A DNA stretch of 64,000 nt from Escherichia whittamii. GTDB lineage: Bacteria > Pseudomonadota > Gammaproteobacteria > Enterobacterales > Enterobacteriaceae. A program made the translations under genes and the position numbers. Numbering within the stretch: position 1 is the first letter of the stretch; every line of letters starts with the position of its first letter. This document shows, in pieces, positions 53,171 through 62,654 of the stretch. The notes beneath the pieces are model-generated. The model saw nothing but the letters and a program-made list of their open reading frames with translations. It had not been told where the DNA came from and did no database searches. The stretch is from NCBI RefSeq assembly GCF_014836715.1, contig NZ_JACSQI010000011.1, forward strand, positions 1-64,000. The letters are read 5' to 3'.

Positions 53171-53833
53171 ATGAAAACCGGCGTTATGACCACCTTGATT
53201 GCACTATGTTTGCCGGTATCCGTTTTTGCCACCACACTGCGGCTGTCCAGCGATGTTGATCTCCTGATACTCGACGGTAAAAAGGTTTCCAGTTCTCTGC
53301 TTCGCGGTGCTGACAGCATCGAACTGGATAATGGACCACACCAGTTAGTGTTTCGCGTTGAAAAGACAATCCATCTATCCAGTAATGAAGAACGACTTTA
53401 CATCTCCCCGCCGCTGGTCGTTAGCTTTAATACCCAGCTCATTAGCCAGGTAAATTTTCGCCTCCCTCGCCTGGAGAATGAACGAGAAGCTAACCATTTT
53501 GACGCTGCGCCGAACCTTGAATTGTTAGATGGCGATGCGACGCCGATTCCGGTGAAGCTGGACATTCTGGCTATTACTTCAACCGCAAAAACGATTGATT
53601 ATGAAGTCGAGGTCGAGCGTTACAACAAATCCGCAAAACGTGCTTCGCTACCGCAATTTGCCACTATGATGGCAGATGACAGTACACTGCTCTCCGGCGT
53701 TTCGGAACTGGATGCAATTCCTCCGCAGTCACAGGTGCTCACTGAACAACGGCTGAAGTATTGGTTTAAACTGGCTGACCCACAAACGCGTAATAACTTC
53801 CTGCAATGGGCGGAAAAACAACCTTCTTCCTGA
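53171..53833 (+). CDS. yccT: YccT, secreted curli-inhibiting protein of the DUF2057 family
   Basis: Periplasmic or secreted protein, 220 residues, with a Sec signal ending near SVFA (residue 20). A GAGC ribosome site precedes ATG. Related proteins affect curli fibre formation; from memory YccT binds CsgA. The rest is beta-rich with a C-terminal helix ([14 protein letters not shown]). Confidence 0.9.
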   Translation: MKTGVMTTLIALCLPVSVFATTLRLSSDVDLLILDGKKVSSSLLRGADSIELDNGPHQLVFRVEKTIHLSSNEERLYISPPLVVSFNTQLISQVNFRLPRLENEREANHFDAAPNLELLDGDATPIPVKLDILAITSTAKTIDYEVEVERYNKSAKRASLPQFATMMADDSTLLSGVSELDAIPPQSQVLTEQRLKYWFKLADPQTRNNFLQWAEKQPSS

Positions 53834-53841
53834 AATTTTTG

Positions 53842-53861
53842 TGCCTGTGCGCAGGCTTTTT
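53842..53861 (+). terminator. Terminator of yccT
   Basis: GCCTGTGCGCAGGC followed by TTTTTC, 10 bases after the stop. Confidence 0.75.
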
Positions 53862-53928
53862 CGGTCTTTATCTTGCAGCGATAAGTGCTTACAGTAGTCT
53901 GTAGGAAAGTTAACTACGGATGTAAATT

Positions 53929-54387
53929 ATGGAACTGACAACTCGCACAATGGCGGCGCGTAAACATATTGCGCTGGTGGCACATGATCACTGCAAGCAA
54001 ATGCTCATGAGCTGGGTGGAACGGCATCAACCGCTTCTGGAGCAGCACGAACTTTATGCAACGGGCACCACGGGTAACTTAATTTCCCGCGCAACAGGAA
54101 TGAACGTCAACGCGATGCTGAGTGGCCCGATGGGCGGCGATCAGCAGGTTGGCGCATTGATCTCAGAAGGGAAAATTGATGTGCTGATTTTCTTCTGGGA
54201 CCCGCTGAATGCTGTACCACACGATCCCGACGTGAAAGCGTTGCTGCGTCTGGCGACGGTGTGGAACATTCCGGTCGCCACCAACGTGGCAACGGCTGAT
54301 TTCATCATCCAGTCACCACATTTCAACGACGCTGTAGATATTCTGATCCCGGATTATCAGCGTTATCTCGCTGAACGCCTGAAGTAA
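53929..54387 (+). CDS. mgsA: MgsA, methylglyoxal synthase
   Basis: Converts dihydroxyacetone phosphate to methylglyoxal and phosphate; 152 residues. The family motif [20 protein letters not shown] lies near 44-63, with [10 protein letters not shown] and catalytic Asp in [18 protein letters not shown]. Cytosolic bypass enzyme used when phosphate is scarce. Confidence 0.97.
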   Translation: MELTTRTMAARKHIALVAHDHCKQMLMSWVERHQPLLEQHELYATGTTGNLISRATGMNVNAMLSGPMGGDQQVGALISEGKIDVLIFFWDPLNAVPHDPDVKALLRLATVWNIPVATNVATADFIIQSPHFNDAVDILIPDYQRYLAERLK

Positions 54388-54394
54388 GTTCGCA

Positions 54395-54420
54395 CAGGCG
54401 GCACTCGCCGCCTGTTTTTT
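54395..54420. terminator. Terminator between mgsA and helD
   Basis: CAGGCGGC-ACTC-GCCGCCTG followed by TTTTTT, at the tail-to-tail junction. It overlaps the last two bases of helD. Confidence 0.85.
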
Positions 54421-56473
54421 ACGGTTTTCTTGCTACCGGTACATCCAGTTTTTTCAGGTCGTCCACAAAGGGAGAAGGATTCTCTTTGCTGAACAGTACC
54501 CATACCCGGTGCCGTGCGCGAGTGAGCGCAACGTACATCAATCGCCGTTCTTCGGCATCCGGGTAGTCCTCTACCGGCGGCAGTAGCGCCTCTTCCATAA
54601 TTGACTCACGCGCCACAGCCGGGAAGCCATCGCTCCCCTCCTGCAAACCAACGATGATGACGTAGTCGGCCTGTTGCCCTTTGCTGGCATGAATGGTCAT
54701 AAAGTCGATTTGCAGCTTCGGCCAGCGCGTCCTGGCTTTCTCCAGACTAACGGGCTTCAGGTGGTGATAACGCGCCAGTACCAGAATGCGCTCTTCGGGT
54801 TTGACATAACCAGATAGCTTGTCCAGTAAAGCGTCAAGCTGACTCTCGTCCAACAAGGTGACGGCTTTTTTGTCGCCATTCGTTAAGCTATTCAGCGGTT
54901 TTTTCAACTGATTAGGGTTCTGCTGAATAAAACGATTTGCCACCTCTCCGATACGGCTATTGAAACGGTAAGTAGTATCTAAATCACAGCGGTCGCCTTC
55001 ACCGAAGTTTTCATGGAAGGCCGTGGTGAGCGACATTTGCGCGCCGCTGAAGCGGTAAATAGCCTGCCAGTCATCGCCAACAGCAAACAACGTTGCCTGG
55101 CTATTTTGTTTACGCAATGCTGCCAGCAAGGCCGCACGCTGTGGGGAGATGTCCTGGAATTCATCAACCAGAATATGTTTCCACGGGCTGATAAACCGTC
55201 CTTTCTCAAGGATAGCAATCGCCTGATGAATCAGACCTGAAAAATCGACGGCGTTTTCCGCTTTCAGCGCACCTTTCCAGGCTTTCAGCAACGGCGCCAT
55301 CAATTTGATTCGTTTACTGAACAGATCCCGAATCTCTTCAGGCGCATTGGCAATCATTTCAGCCTGCGCGCCGCCGTGCATCCGCATCAGGCTGACCCAG
55401 CGATCGAGACGAGAGGCGAGACGACGCTGCAATTTTTCATCATCCCAGAAGTTTCCTTCTGGCACTGACCACTGCATTTCTTCCGTTAGCCATTGCCGCC
55501 AGCCCTTCGCCTGCGCTTTCTTTTCACTACACTGCTTGCGCCACTCAGCAATAAAGAGTTCATGGCGGGCTGCGGTGTCATTTTCCAGGTTACTGACTGT
55601 CGGTACTTTTTTGCTGCCCTGCTGAATAATATGCAGGGCCAGAGAATGAAACGTGCGAGCGGTAATCTCTTCGGTACGCAGTCGTTCGCGGATCCGCTCG
55701 TCCATCTCTTCCGCCGCTTTTCGGCCAAACGCCAGCAATAAAATTTGCTCGGGTGATGCTTCACCACGCGCCAGTAACCAGCCAGCGCGCGCCACCAGCA
55801 CAGACGTTTTTCCGCTTCCTGCGCCAGCCAGCACTAACAGGGAATGCTCACCATTAACCACCGCCCGTGCCTGCGCCGGATTAAGCGGTGAAGACTCAAC
55901 CTGACGGAAAAAATCCGCATATTCGTTAAGCATGGTTTCGGTATACGCCTGATTATGCTGCAACCAACTGCCTTCAATATCTTTCAGCCAGGCCTGACAT
56001 TTGCGCCACGCCTCACGACAGTTATCAAATTCCTCCAGGCGATTAACCGGTAACGGCAACGCTGACAAAGCCTGACGAATTTGTTGCTGTACCCCAGTGG
56101 TTTGCTCCCGCGTCAGCCATTTATTTTCTCCAGTGCGGGCAGCAATCAGATCCAGTTGTTGCTGTAATACGCCAGCAGCAATTTCGCTCATTTCCTCGCT
56201 CCAGCGCCGCCAGTGAGCATCAAGATGATGGTGAAAACGCTGCGTCTCTGCCCATTCAGTGCCATGCAGACGCACGACTTTTTCATCAGGCAACACAAAT
56301 TCCAGCTCGCCCCATACCAAACCACGTTTGCAGTGAATAGCCAGTAGTTGATTGAAAGGAATAAGGTATTCGTGGCGATCGCCGGAAACTTTTATCCCGG
56401 CATTGAGGATCACCGCCCGATCGTAAGGGTGCTGTGCCAGACGTTTGCCAAGAGTTGTCGCTTTCAGTTCCAT
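54419..56473 (-). CDS. helD: HelD, DNA helicase IV
   Basis: UvrD/REP-superfamily 3'-5' DNA helicase, 684 residues from MELKATTLGKRL. Walker A LAGAGSGKTS lies near residue 221 and VDEFQDISP is motif II. TFHSLALHII and GDDWQAIYRFSGAQM are motifs Ia and III. The C-terminus has YVALTRARHRVW (motif VI). I exclude the 31-residue upstream extension, which lacks homology. Confidence 0.97.
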   Translation of the reverse strand: MELKATTLGKRLAQHPYDRAVILNAGIKVSGDRHEYLIPFNQLLAIHCKRGLVWGELEFVLPDEKVVRLHGTEWAETQRFHHHLDAHWRRWSEEMSEIAAGVLQQQLDLIAARTGENKWLTREQTTGVQQQIRQALSALPLPVNRLEEFDNCREAWRKCQAWLKDIEGSWLQHNQAYTETMLNEYADFFRQVESSPLNPAQARAVVNGEHSLLVLAGAGSGKTSVLVARAGWLLARGEASPEQILLLAFGRKAAEEMDERIRERLRTEEITARTFHSLALHIIQQGSKKVPTVSNLENDTAARHELFIAEWRKQCSEKKAQAKGWRQWLTEEMQWSVPEGNFWDDEKLQRRLASRLDRWVSLMRMHGGAQAEMIANAPEEIRDLFSKRIKLMAPLLKAWKGALKAENAVDFSGLIHQAIAILEKGRFISPWKHILVDEFQDISPQRAALLAALRKQNSQATLFAVGDDWQAIYRFSGAQMSLTTAFHENFGEGDRCDLDTTYRFNSRIGEVANRFIQQNPNQLKKPLNSLTNGDKKAVTLLDESQLDALLDKLSGYVKPEERILVLARYHHLKPVSLEKARTRWPKLQIDFMTIHASKGQQADYVIIVGLQEGSDGFPAVARESIMEEALLPPVEDYPDAEERRLMYVALTRARHRVWVLFSKENPSPFVDDLKKLDVPVARKP

Positions 56474-56595
56474 GTCTCTGTAGATCCACACGATGTCATT
56501 TCTTATCAGTGTAACCGCCAGAGAAAACGTGCTCCAGCCCAAAAAAACGTTACAATTGCCGCCCATTACTGAAAACCACAGTAAAGCGAGGTTTT

Positions 56596-57042
56596 ATGCG
56601 TACCGTTTTGAACATTCTGAACTTTGTGCTTGGCGGATTCGCCACCACTCTTGGCTGGCTGTTAGCGACCCTGGTCAGTATTGTGCTGATTTTTACCTTA
56701 CCGCTGACACGATCATGCTGGGAGATAACCAAACTGTCTCTGCTGCCTTATGGCAATGAAGCTATTCATGTCGATGAACTAAACCCGGCGGGCAAAAATG
56801 TGCTGCTAAACACTGGCGGTACGGTGCTGAATATCTTCTGGCTGATTTTCTTCGGCTGGTGGCTATGCCTTATGCATATAGCAACAGGTATCGCGCAATG
56901 CATTTCCATCATTGGTATTCCGGTTGGTATTGCGAACTTTAAAATTGCCGCTATTGCACTGTGGCCGGTCGGACGCCGCGTGGTATCAGTAGAAACAGCT
57001 CAAGCTGCGCGTGAAGCCAATGCACGTCGCCGTTTCCAATAA
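56596..57042 (+). CDS. yccF: YccF, small inner-membrane protein
   Basis: It has 148 residues with two long hydrophobic pairs (N-terminal VLGGFATTLGWLLATLVSI and central LIFFGWWLCLMHIA). Ribosome site GCGAGG upstream. YccF-domain proteins have unknown function. It is followed by yccS 9 bases later, probably co-transcribed. Confidence 0.93.
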   Translation: MRTVLNILNFVLGGFATTLGWLLATLVSIVLIFTLPLTRSCWEITKLSLLPYGNEAIHVDELNPAGKNVLLNTGGTVLNIFWLIFFGWWLCLMHIATGIAQCISIIGIPVGIANFKIAAIALWPVGRRVVSVETAQAAREANARRRFQ

Positions 57043-57060
57043 TCCAACATTATGGCCTTT

Positions 57061-59214
57061 ATGCTAAGTCCTTTGCTCAAACGCTATACCTGGAACAGCA
57101 CCTGGCTGTATTACGCGCGCATTTTTATCGCACTTTGCGGCACTACTGCGTTTCCGTGGTGGCTGGGTGATGTAAAACTTACAATTCCGTTGACTCTCGG
57201 AATGGTGGCAGCAGCACTGACCGATCTCGACGACCGGCTCGCGGGACGTCTGCGTAATCTCATTATTACGCTGTTCTGTTTTTTTATTGCCTCGGCTTCA
57301 GTAGAACTGTTATTTCCGTGGCCCTGGCTGTTCGCCATTGGTTTAACGCTCTCCACCAGCGGCTTTATTTTGCTTGGTGGTCTGGGTCAACGCTATGCGA
57401 CCATCGCCTTCGGTGCATTGCTGATTGCCATTTACACGATGCTGGGAACCTCTCTGTATGAGCACTGGTATCAGCAGCCTATCTATCTGCTTGCTGGTGC
57501 AGTTTGGTACAACATCCTGACACTTATTGGTCATTTGTTGTTCCCTGTCCGCCCGTTGCAGGACAACCTGGCTCGTTGTTATGAACAGCTGGCGCGGTAT
57601 CTGGAACTCAAGTCACGTATGTTTGATCCTGATATTGAGGATGAAAGCCAGGCACCACTGTATGATTTGGCGCTCGCCAACGGGCAGCTCATGGTGACGC
57701 TGAACCAGACGAAAATCTCGCTGCTGACCCGCTTACGCGGCGACCGCGGTCAGCGAGGAACGCGTCGTACACTGCATTATTACTTTGTCGCGCAGGATAT
57801 CCACGAGCGGGCGAGCTCTTCACATATTCAGTATCAAACGCTGCGAGAACATTTTCGCCACAGCGACGTACTGTTTCGCTTCCAGCGCCTGATGTCGATG
57901 CAGGGACAAGCTTGCCAACAATTGTCACGCTGTATTTTGCTGCGCCAGCCTTATCAGCACGATCCACATTTTGAACGCGCTTTTACGCATATTGACGCCG
58001 CACTTGAGCGAATGCGCGAAAACGGTGCGCCCGCCGATCTGCTAAAAATACTGGGATTCCTGCTGAATAATTTACGAGCCATTGATGCCCAACTGGCGAC
58101 TATTGAATCAGGACAAGTCCAGGCGCAGCCCCACAATACAGACGAAAATGAACTCGCCGACGACAGCCCTCGCGGGTTTAGTGATATCTGGCTGCGTCTT
58201 AAGCGTAACTTAACGCCGGAGTCTGCACTCTTCCGCCACGCGGTGAGAATGTCGCTGGTATTGTGTGTTGGCTACGCCATCATTCAAATTACCGGGATGC
58301 ATCACGGGTACTGGATCTTGCTGACAAGTCTGTTTGTCTGCCAGCCAAACTATAACGCCACGCGCCACCGTCTGAAGCTAAGAATTATTGGCACATTGGT
58401 GGGTATTGCTATTGGTATTCCTGTGCTGTGGTTTGTTCCGTCACTGGAAGGGCAACTGGTGCTGCTGGTGATTACCGGCGTGCTCTTTTTTGCCTTCCGT
58501 AACGTGCAATACGCTCATGCAACGATGTTCATTACGCTTCTGGTGCTACTGTGCTTCAACCTGCTGGGTGAAGGTTTTGAAGTCGCACTGCCTCGCGTAA
58601 TCGATACGCTTATCGGGTGTGCAATAGCATGGGCGGCGGTGAGCTACATCTGGCCCGACTGGCGGTTTCGCAATCTGCCGCGAATGCTTGAACGCGCGAC
58701 GGATGCTAACTGTCGTTATCTCGATGCCATTCTTGAGCAATATCATCAGGGGCGTGACAACCGTCTGGCGTATCGTATTGCCCGTCGCGATGCGCACAAC
58801 CGTGATGCTGAACTGGCATCGGTGGTGTCGAATATGTCCAGTGAACCGAATGTCACACCGCAAATTCGCGATGACGCGTTCCGTTTACTGTGCCTTAACC
58901 ATACGTTTACCAGCTATATTTCTGCCCTCGGCGCACACCGCGAGCAGTTAACCAACCCTGAAATTCTGGCGTTTCTTGATGATGCAGTTTGCTATGTTGA
59001 TGACGCGCTACATCATCAACCTGCCGATGAAGAACGCGTCAATCAGGCATTAGCTGGCCTGAAACAGCGGATGCAACAACTTGAACCACGGGCAGACAGC
59101 AAAGAACCTCTGGTCGTACAGCAAATCGGGTTACTGATTGCATTACTGCCAGAAATTGGCCGTCTGCAACGTCGGATTACTCAAGTTCCTCAGGAAACTC
59201 CTGTTTCGGTGTAA
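57061..59214 (+). CDS. yccS: YccS, inner-membrane protein of the FUSC/YccS family
   Basis: Predicted efflux or membrane-integrity protein, 717 residues. Two transmembrane blocks (about 15-165 and 380-530) alternate with two cytoplasmic domains, the layout of the fusaric-acid-resistance/aromatic acid exporter family. Start MLSPLLKRY matches K-12; an in-frame ATG three codons upstream at 57052 is also possible. The insertion of one Arg (RGTRRTLHY) versus K-12 is seen. Confidence 0.94.
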   Translation: MLSPLLKRYTWNSTWLYYARIFIALCGTTAFPWWLGDVKLTIPLTLGMVAAALTDLDDRLAGRLRNLIITLFCFFIASASVELLFPWPWLFAIGLTLSTSGFILLGGLGQRYATIAFGALLIAIYTMLGTSLYEHWYQQPIYLLAGAVWYNILTLIGHLLFPVRPLQDNLARCYEQLARYLELKSRMFDPDIEDESQAPLYDLALANGQLMVTLNQTKISLLTRLRGDRGQRGTRRTLHYYFVAQDIHERASSSHIQYQTLREHFRHSDVLFRFQRLMSMQGQACQQLSRCILLRQPYQHDPHFERAFTHIDAALERMRENGAPADLLKILGFLLNNLRAIDAQLATIESGQVQAQPHNTDENELADDSPRGFSDIWLRLKRNLTPESALFRHAVRMSLVLCVGYAIIQITGMHHGYWILLTSLFVCQPNYNATRHRLKLRIIGTLVGIAIGIPVLWFVPSLEGQLVLLVITGVLFFAFRNVQYAHATMFITLLVLLCFNLLGEGFEVALPRVIDTLIGCAIAWAAVSYIWPDWRFRNLPRMLERATDANCRYLDAILEQYHQGRDNRLAYRIARRDAHNRDAELASVVSNMSSEPNVTPQIRDDAFRLLCLNHTFTSYISALGAHREQLTNPEILAFLDDAVCYVDDALHHQPADEERVNQALAGLKQRMQQLEPRADSKEPLVVQQIGLLIALLPEIGRLQRRITQVPQETPVSV

Positions 59215-59806
59215 TGGAATCAGCCCATTCTGCAAGCTCCTGGCGGCGTGCCACCGGGAGCGCTGCTTCATGAATACCGATAATTGCGCCTTCAAGCATG
59301 AACAGAATCTTTTCTGTCACCAGACTGTTATGCTGCCGTAGTCGCAACCAACACATTTTCGCCCCAAGTATACGTAGCGCCCGAACATCCTTAATCCCCA
59401 CTTCCCCGAGAATCGCTTCCAGGTGATAAGACATATTGGGCAAATCTTTCAGCCGTTGCTGGGTATCGCGCGTACTTTTCTCTTTAAGCGCAGCGTCCAG
59501 CGAATATTTCGACAGCCGCACCAACTTCTGTTGATTCCGCCATAAGCTTTCATCAACCCGGTAGTAATTGAGAGTAACGGGGCGGCCACACTTTTTATAT
59601 GTCAACCAGACTGGGGGATGTTTTACACAGTACTGTGCGCTTTGCTCACAAGCCCGAAGATACAACTCACCATCAGAAACCATCGCAAACACTGTATCGT
59701 CAATGGTCAGACTGTAACTGCCAAACAACGAACGATATTCAATAGTGCCTAACGTCGACAGGTATTCTTGTGACTTATAGATCCGCTTGTAGGAGAGGCT
59801 TTTCAT
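59177..59806 (-). CDS. tfoX: TfoX/Sxy, competence and CRP-S regulator
   Basis: Coactivator needed with CRP for CRP-S promoters of DNA-uptake genes; 209 residues. The N-terminal TfoX domain (MKSLSYKRIYKSQEYLSTLG to about 100) and the C-terminal helix-hairpin domain (LPNMSYHLEAILGEVGIKDV) are complete. It overlaps the yccS 3' end tail to tail by 38 bases. Confidence 0.95.
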   Translation of the reverse strand: MKSLSYKRIYKSQEYLSTLGTIEYRSLFGSYSLTIDDTVFAMVSDGELYLRACEQSAQYCVKHPPVWLTYKKCGRPVTLNYYRVDESLWRNQQKLVRLSKYSLDAALKEKSTRDTQQRLKDLPNMSYHLEAILGEVGIKDVRALRILGAKMCWLRLRQHNSLVTEKILFMLEGAIIGIHEAALPVARRQELAEWADSITPKQEFPEELE

Positions 59807-59982
59807 AAAATTCCTTTTAAAATCATAATATAAAAGAATGATTCACATTAACGGATCCGTTAAATACGAAAATAGGCAACTTATTCTCAAGGGGCAAGAT
59901 TAATTTAAGTTTTCAGGTCACCAACGACAAAAATTGCGAGGCTCTTTCCGAAATTTGTGTTGATCTTTGTTGTCACTGGATG

Positions 59983-60002
59983 TACTGTATATTCATACAG
60001 TA
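59983..60002. promoter_or_regulatory. LexA box (SOS operator) of sulA
   Basis: TACTGTATATTCATACAGTA fits the CTGT-N8-ACAG consensus and lies 22 bases before the sulA start. Confidence 0.96.
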
Positions 60003-60023
60003 ACTCACAGGGCTGGATTGATT

Positions 60024-60533
60024 ATGTACACTTCAGGCTACGCAAATCGTTCTTCGATGTTCTCCTCCACAGCAAGCAAAATTGCGCGTGTCTCTACGGA
60101 AAACACTACAGCCGGGCTAATTAGTGAAGTTGTCTATCGCGAAGATCAGCCCATGATGACGCAACTCCTGCTTTTGCCATTATTACAGCAACTCGGCCAA
60201 CAATCGCGTTGGCAACTTTGGTTAACGCCGCAACAAAAACTAAGTCGTGAATGGGTTCAGGCAGCGGGACTACCCTTAACTAAGGTGATGCAGATAAGCC
60301 AGCTTTCCCCTTGTCACACTGTGGAATCAATGGTTCGTGCTTTGCGTACGGGAAATTACAGCGTAGTGATCGGTTGGTTGGCAGACGATCTGACAGAAGA
60401 AGAGCATGCTGATCTTGTCGATGCCGCTAATGAAGGCAACGCAATGGGGTTTATTATGCGTCCAGTAAGCACACACTCTCACGCCACGAGACAACTTTCT
60501 GGGCTAAAAATTCACTCAAATTTGTATCATTAA
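60024..60533 (+). CDS. sulA: SulA, SOS cell-division inhibitor
   Basis: Binds FtsZ and blocks polymerisation during the SOS response; 169 residues from [10 protein letters not shown]. LexA controls it (box at 59983-60002) and Lon degrades it; the C-terminal HSNLYH is the Lon-recognition end. The FtsZ-contact middle ([20 protein letters not shown]) is intact. A longer in-frame start at 59967 would include the operator and is rejected. Confidence 0.97.
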   Translation: MYTSGYANRSSMFSSTASKIARVSTENTTAGLISEVVYREDQPMMTQLLLLPLLQQLGQQSRWQLWLTPQQKLSREWVQAAGLPLTKVMQISQLSPCHTVESMVRALRTGNYSVVIGWLADDLTEEEHADLVDAANEGNAMGFIMRPVSTHSHATRQLSGLKIHSNLYH

Positions 60534-60889
60534 GTAAATTTAGGATTAATCCTGGAAATTTTTTTGTTAACCCGTAGACGCTTTCACTCGTCACTAATTT
60601 TACTTGTGGAGGCTTGTCTGAAGCGGTTTCCGCGATTTTATCCTGTAAAGTATCGTTAACAAAAAAGGTTAAACGTACCTTATACAAGTCTTTTTTTTCA
60701 TATGCCTGACGGAGTTCACACTTGTAAGTTTTCAACTACGTTGTAGACTTTACATCGCCAGGGGTGCTCGGCATAAGCCGAATTTATCGGCAGAGTTACT
60801 ATTGAGCAGATCCCCCGGTGAAGGATTTAACCGTGTTATCTCGTTGGAGATATTCATGGCGTATTTTGGATGATAACGAGGCGCAAAAA
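60534..60889. promoter_or_regulatory. sulA-ompA intergenic region, ompA promoter and long leader
   Basis: Probable ompA promoter: -35 TTGTAA (60722-60727), -10 TAGACT (60744-60749). The transcript then has a long 5' leader (about 133 bases) that is known to stabilise ompA mRNA and pair with the small RNA MicA near GAGGCGCAAAAAATG. A 93-codon frame on the minus strand (60454-60735, TTG start) crosses the region; it is treated as doubtful. Confidence 0.65.
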
Positions 60890-61942
60890 ATGAAAAAGAC
60901 AGCTATCGCGATTGCAGTGGCACTGGCTGGTTTCGCTACCGTAGCGCAGGCCGCTCCGAAAGATAACACCTGGTACACTGGTGCTAAACTGGGCTGGTCC
61001 CAGTACCATGACACTGGTTTCATTCCTAACAATGGTCCGACCCACGAAAACCAACTGGGTGCAGGTGCTTTTGGTGGTTACCAGGTTAACCCGTATGTTG
61101 GCTTTGAAATGGGTTACGACTGGTTAGGTCGTATGCCGTACAAAGGCGACAACATCAACGGCGCATACAAAGCTCAGGGCGTTCAACTGACCGCTAAACT
61201 GGGTTACCCAATCACTGACGATCTGGACATCTACACTCGTCTGGGTGGTATGGTATGGCGCGCAGACACCAAGGCTAACGTACCTGGTGGCCCATCCTTT
61301 AAAGACCACGACACCGGCGTTTCTCCGGTATTCGCAGGCGGCGTTGAGTACGCGATCACTCCAGAAATCGCTACCCGTCTGGAATATCAGTGGACCAACA
61401 ACATCGGTGACGCTAACACCATCGGTACTCGTCCGGACAACGGTCTGCTGAGCCTGGGTGTTTCCTACCGTTTTGGTCAGGGTGAAGCAGCTCCTGTAGT
61501 TGCTCCGGCTCCGGCTCCGGCTCCAGAAGTACAGACCAAGCACTTCACTCTGAAGTCTGACGTTCTGTTCAACTTCAACAAAGCAACCCTGAAACCGGAA
61601 GGTCAGGCTGCTCTGGATCAGCTGTACAGCCAGCTGAGCAACCTGGATCCGAAAGACGGTTCCGTAGTTGTTCTGGGTTACACTGACCGCATCGGTTCTG
61701 ACGCTTACAACCAGGGTCTGTCCGAGCGTCGTGCTCAGTCCGTCGTTGATTACCTGATCTCCAAAGGTATCCCGTCTGACAAGATCTCCGCACGTGGTAT
61801 GGGCGAATCCAACCCGGTTACTGGCAACACCTGTGACAACGTGAAACAGCGTGCTGCACTGATCGACTGCCTGGCTCCGGATCGTCGCGTAGAGATCGAA
61901 GTTAAAGGCATCAAAGACGTTGTAACTCAGCCGCAGGCTTAA
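60890..61942 (+). CDS. ompA: OmpA, major outer-membrane protein, variant loops
   Basis: Eight-stranded outer-membrane barrel with a periplasmic peptidoglycan-binding domain, 350 residues. The signal peptide ends AQA at residue 21. The barrel spans about 22-192. A hinge of Ala-Pro repeats ([10 protein letters not shown]) precedes the OmpA-like domain with [16 protein letters not shown]. Compared with K-12 from memory, loop 2 reads GDNINGAYK and loop 3 reads [15 protein letters not shown] (longer), so this is another ompA allele; these loops bind phages and colicins. Ribosome site and start match the known gene. Confidence 0.98.
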   Translation: MKKTAIAIAVALAGFATVAQAAPKDNTWYTGAKLGWSQYHDTGFIPNNGPTHENQLGAGAFGGYQVNPYVGFEMGYDWLGRMPYKGDNINGAYKAQGVQLTAKLGYPITDDLDIYTRLGGMVWRADTKANVPGGPSFKDHDTGVSPVFAGGVEYAITPEIATRLEYQWTNNIGDANTIGTRPDNGLLSLGVSYRFGQGEAAPVVAPAPAPAPEVQTKHFTLKSDVLFNFNKATLKPEGQAALDQLYSQLSNLDPKDGSVVVLGYTDRIGSDAYNQGLSERRAQSVVDYLISKGIPSDKISARGMGESNPVTGNTCDNVKQRAALIDCLAPDRRVEIEVKGIKDVVTQPQA

Positions 61943-61954
61943 GTTCTCGTCTAA

Positions 61955-61986
61955 TAAAAAACCCCGCTACTGCGGGGTTTTTTTTC
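61955..61986 (+). terminator. Terminator of ompA
   Basis: ACCCCGC-TACT-GCGGGGT followed by a run of eight T. Confidence 0.95.
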
Positions 61987-62016
61987 ATCTGTAGCAAAGT
62001 AAATGACCTTCGCCAG

Positions 62017-62469
62017 TTATTCCTTACCAAGTAATGCCTGCAAATCCTGCTTCAAAGAAGACATTTTATTTGCATACTTCTCTTTGTTTTCAGCATCTTC
62101 AATCAGCTGGACAATCGTTTCGGATAGCGTTTTACCTCGCCGTTGCGCAAGCCCTGCTAACCTTTGCCAGACAATAAATTCCAGATCGATAGATTTCTTG
62201 CGCGTATGCTGATGCTCCGCATTAAAGTGCCGTTTTCGTCTGGCCCGAATCGTCTGTTTCATACGATTAAGCAGCTCTGGATTCATATGTTTTTCAATCC
62301 AGCCATTTACGAGTACAGGTTCGTTCTCCAGCGATAGCAACACATCGACGGCTTCCTGGGCGGCACTGGCCTCTATGTAACGGGTGATCAACTCACCTTC
62401 ACGGTGCTTCTTCACCAGATATTTCCATTTCCAACCACTTTCAAGATTTTCAAGTTGTTGATATTTCAT
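62017..62469 (-). CDS. matP: MatP, Ter macrodomain organiser
   Basis: DNA-binding protein that condenses the Ter macrodomain by binding matS sites and links to ZapB; 150 residues. It has a coiled and ribbon-helix-helix C-terminus with [15 protein letters not shown] and the four-helix N-terminal part. No matS site was seen in this window by eye. Confidence 0.95.
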   Translation of the reverse strand: MKYQQLENLESGWKWKYLVKKHREGELITRYIEASAAQEAVDVLLSLENEPVLVNGWIEKHMNPELLNRMKQTIRARRKRHFNAEHQHTRKKSIDLEFIVWQRLAGLAQRRGKTLSETIVQLIEDAENKEKYANKMSSLKQDLQALLGKE

Positions 62470-62654
62470 AGCGATCTCAATGTTACCGTGTAACTCTTTA
62501 CAGAATATCAGCTTTTTACCTGCGTGATGAAAAGAATCTCTGTCCTGTGAGCCTTAACGCGTATGCCAGGACTTTTGTCGGTGCTTTCTACGTGTGCTGC
62601 AGTGCCGGTTACGGTATAATCGCGCCTTTGACAACAGACTAAAAAACATCGACT

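Noticed and set aside
56474..56566. Upstream extension of helD
   Set aside because: The extra 31 residues carry no homology and the known start MELKATTLGK is in place.
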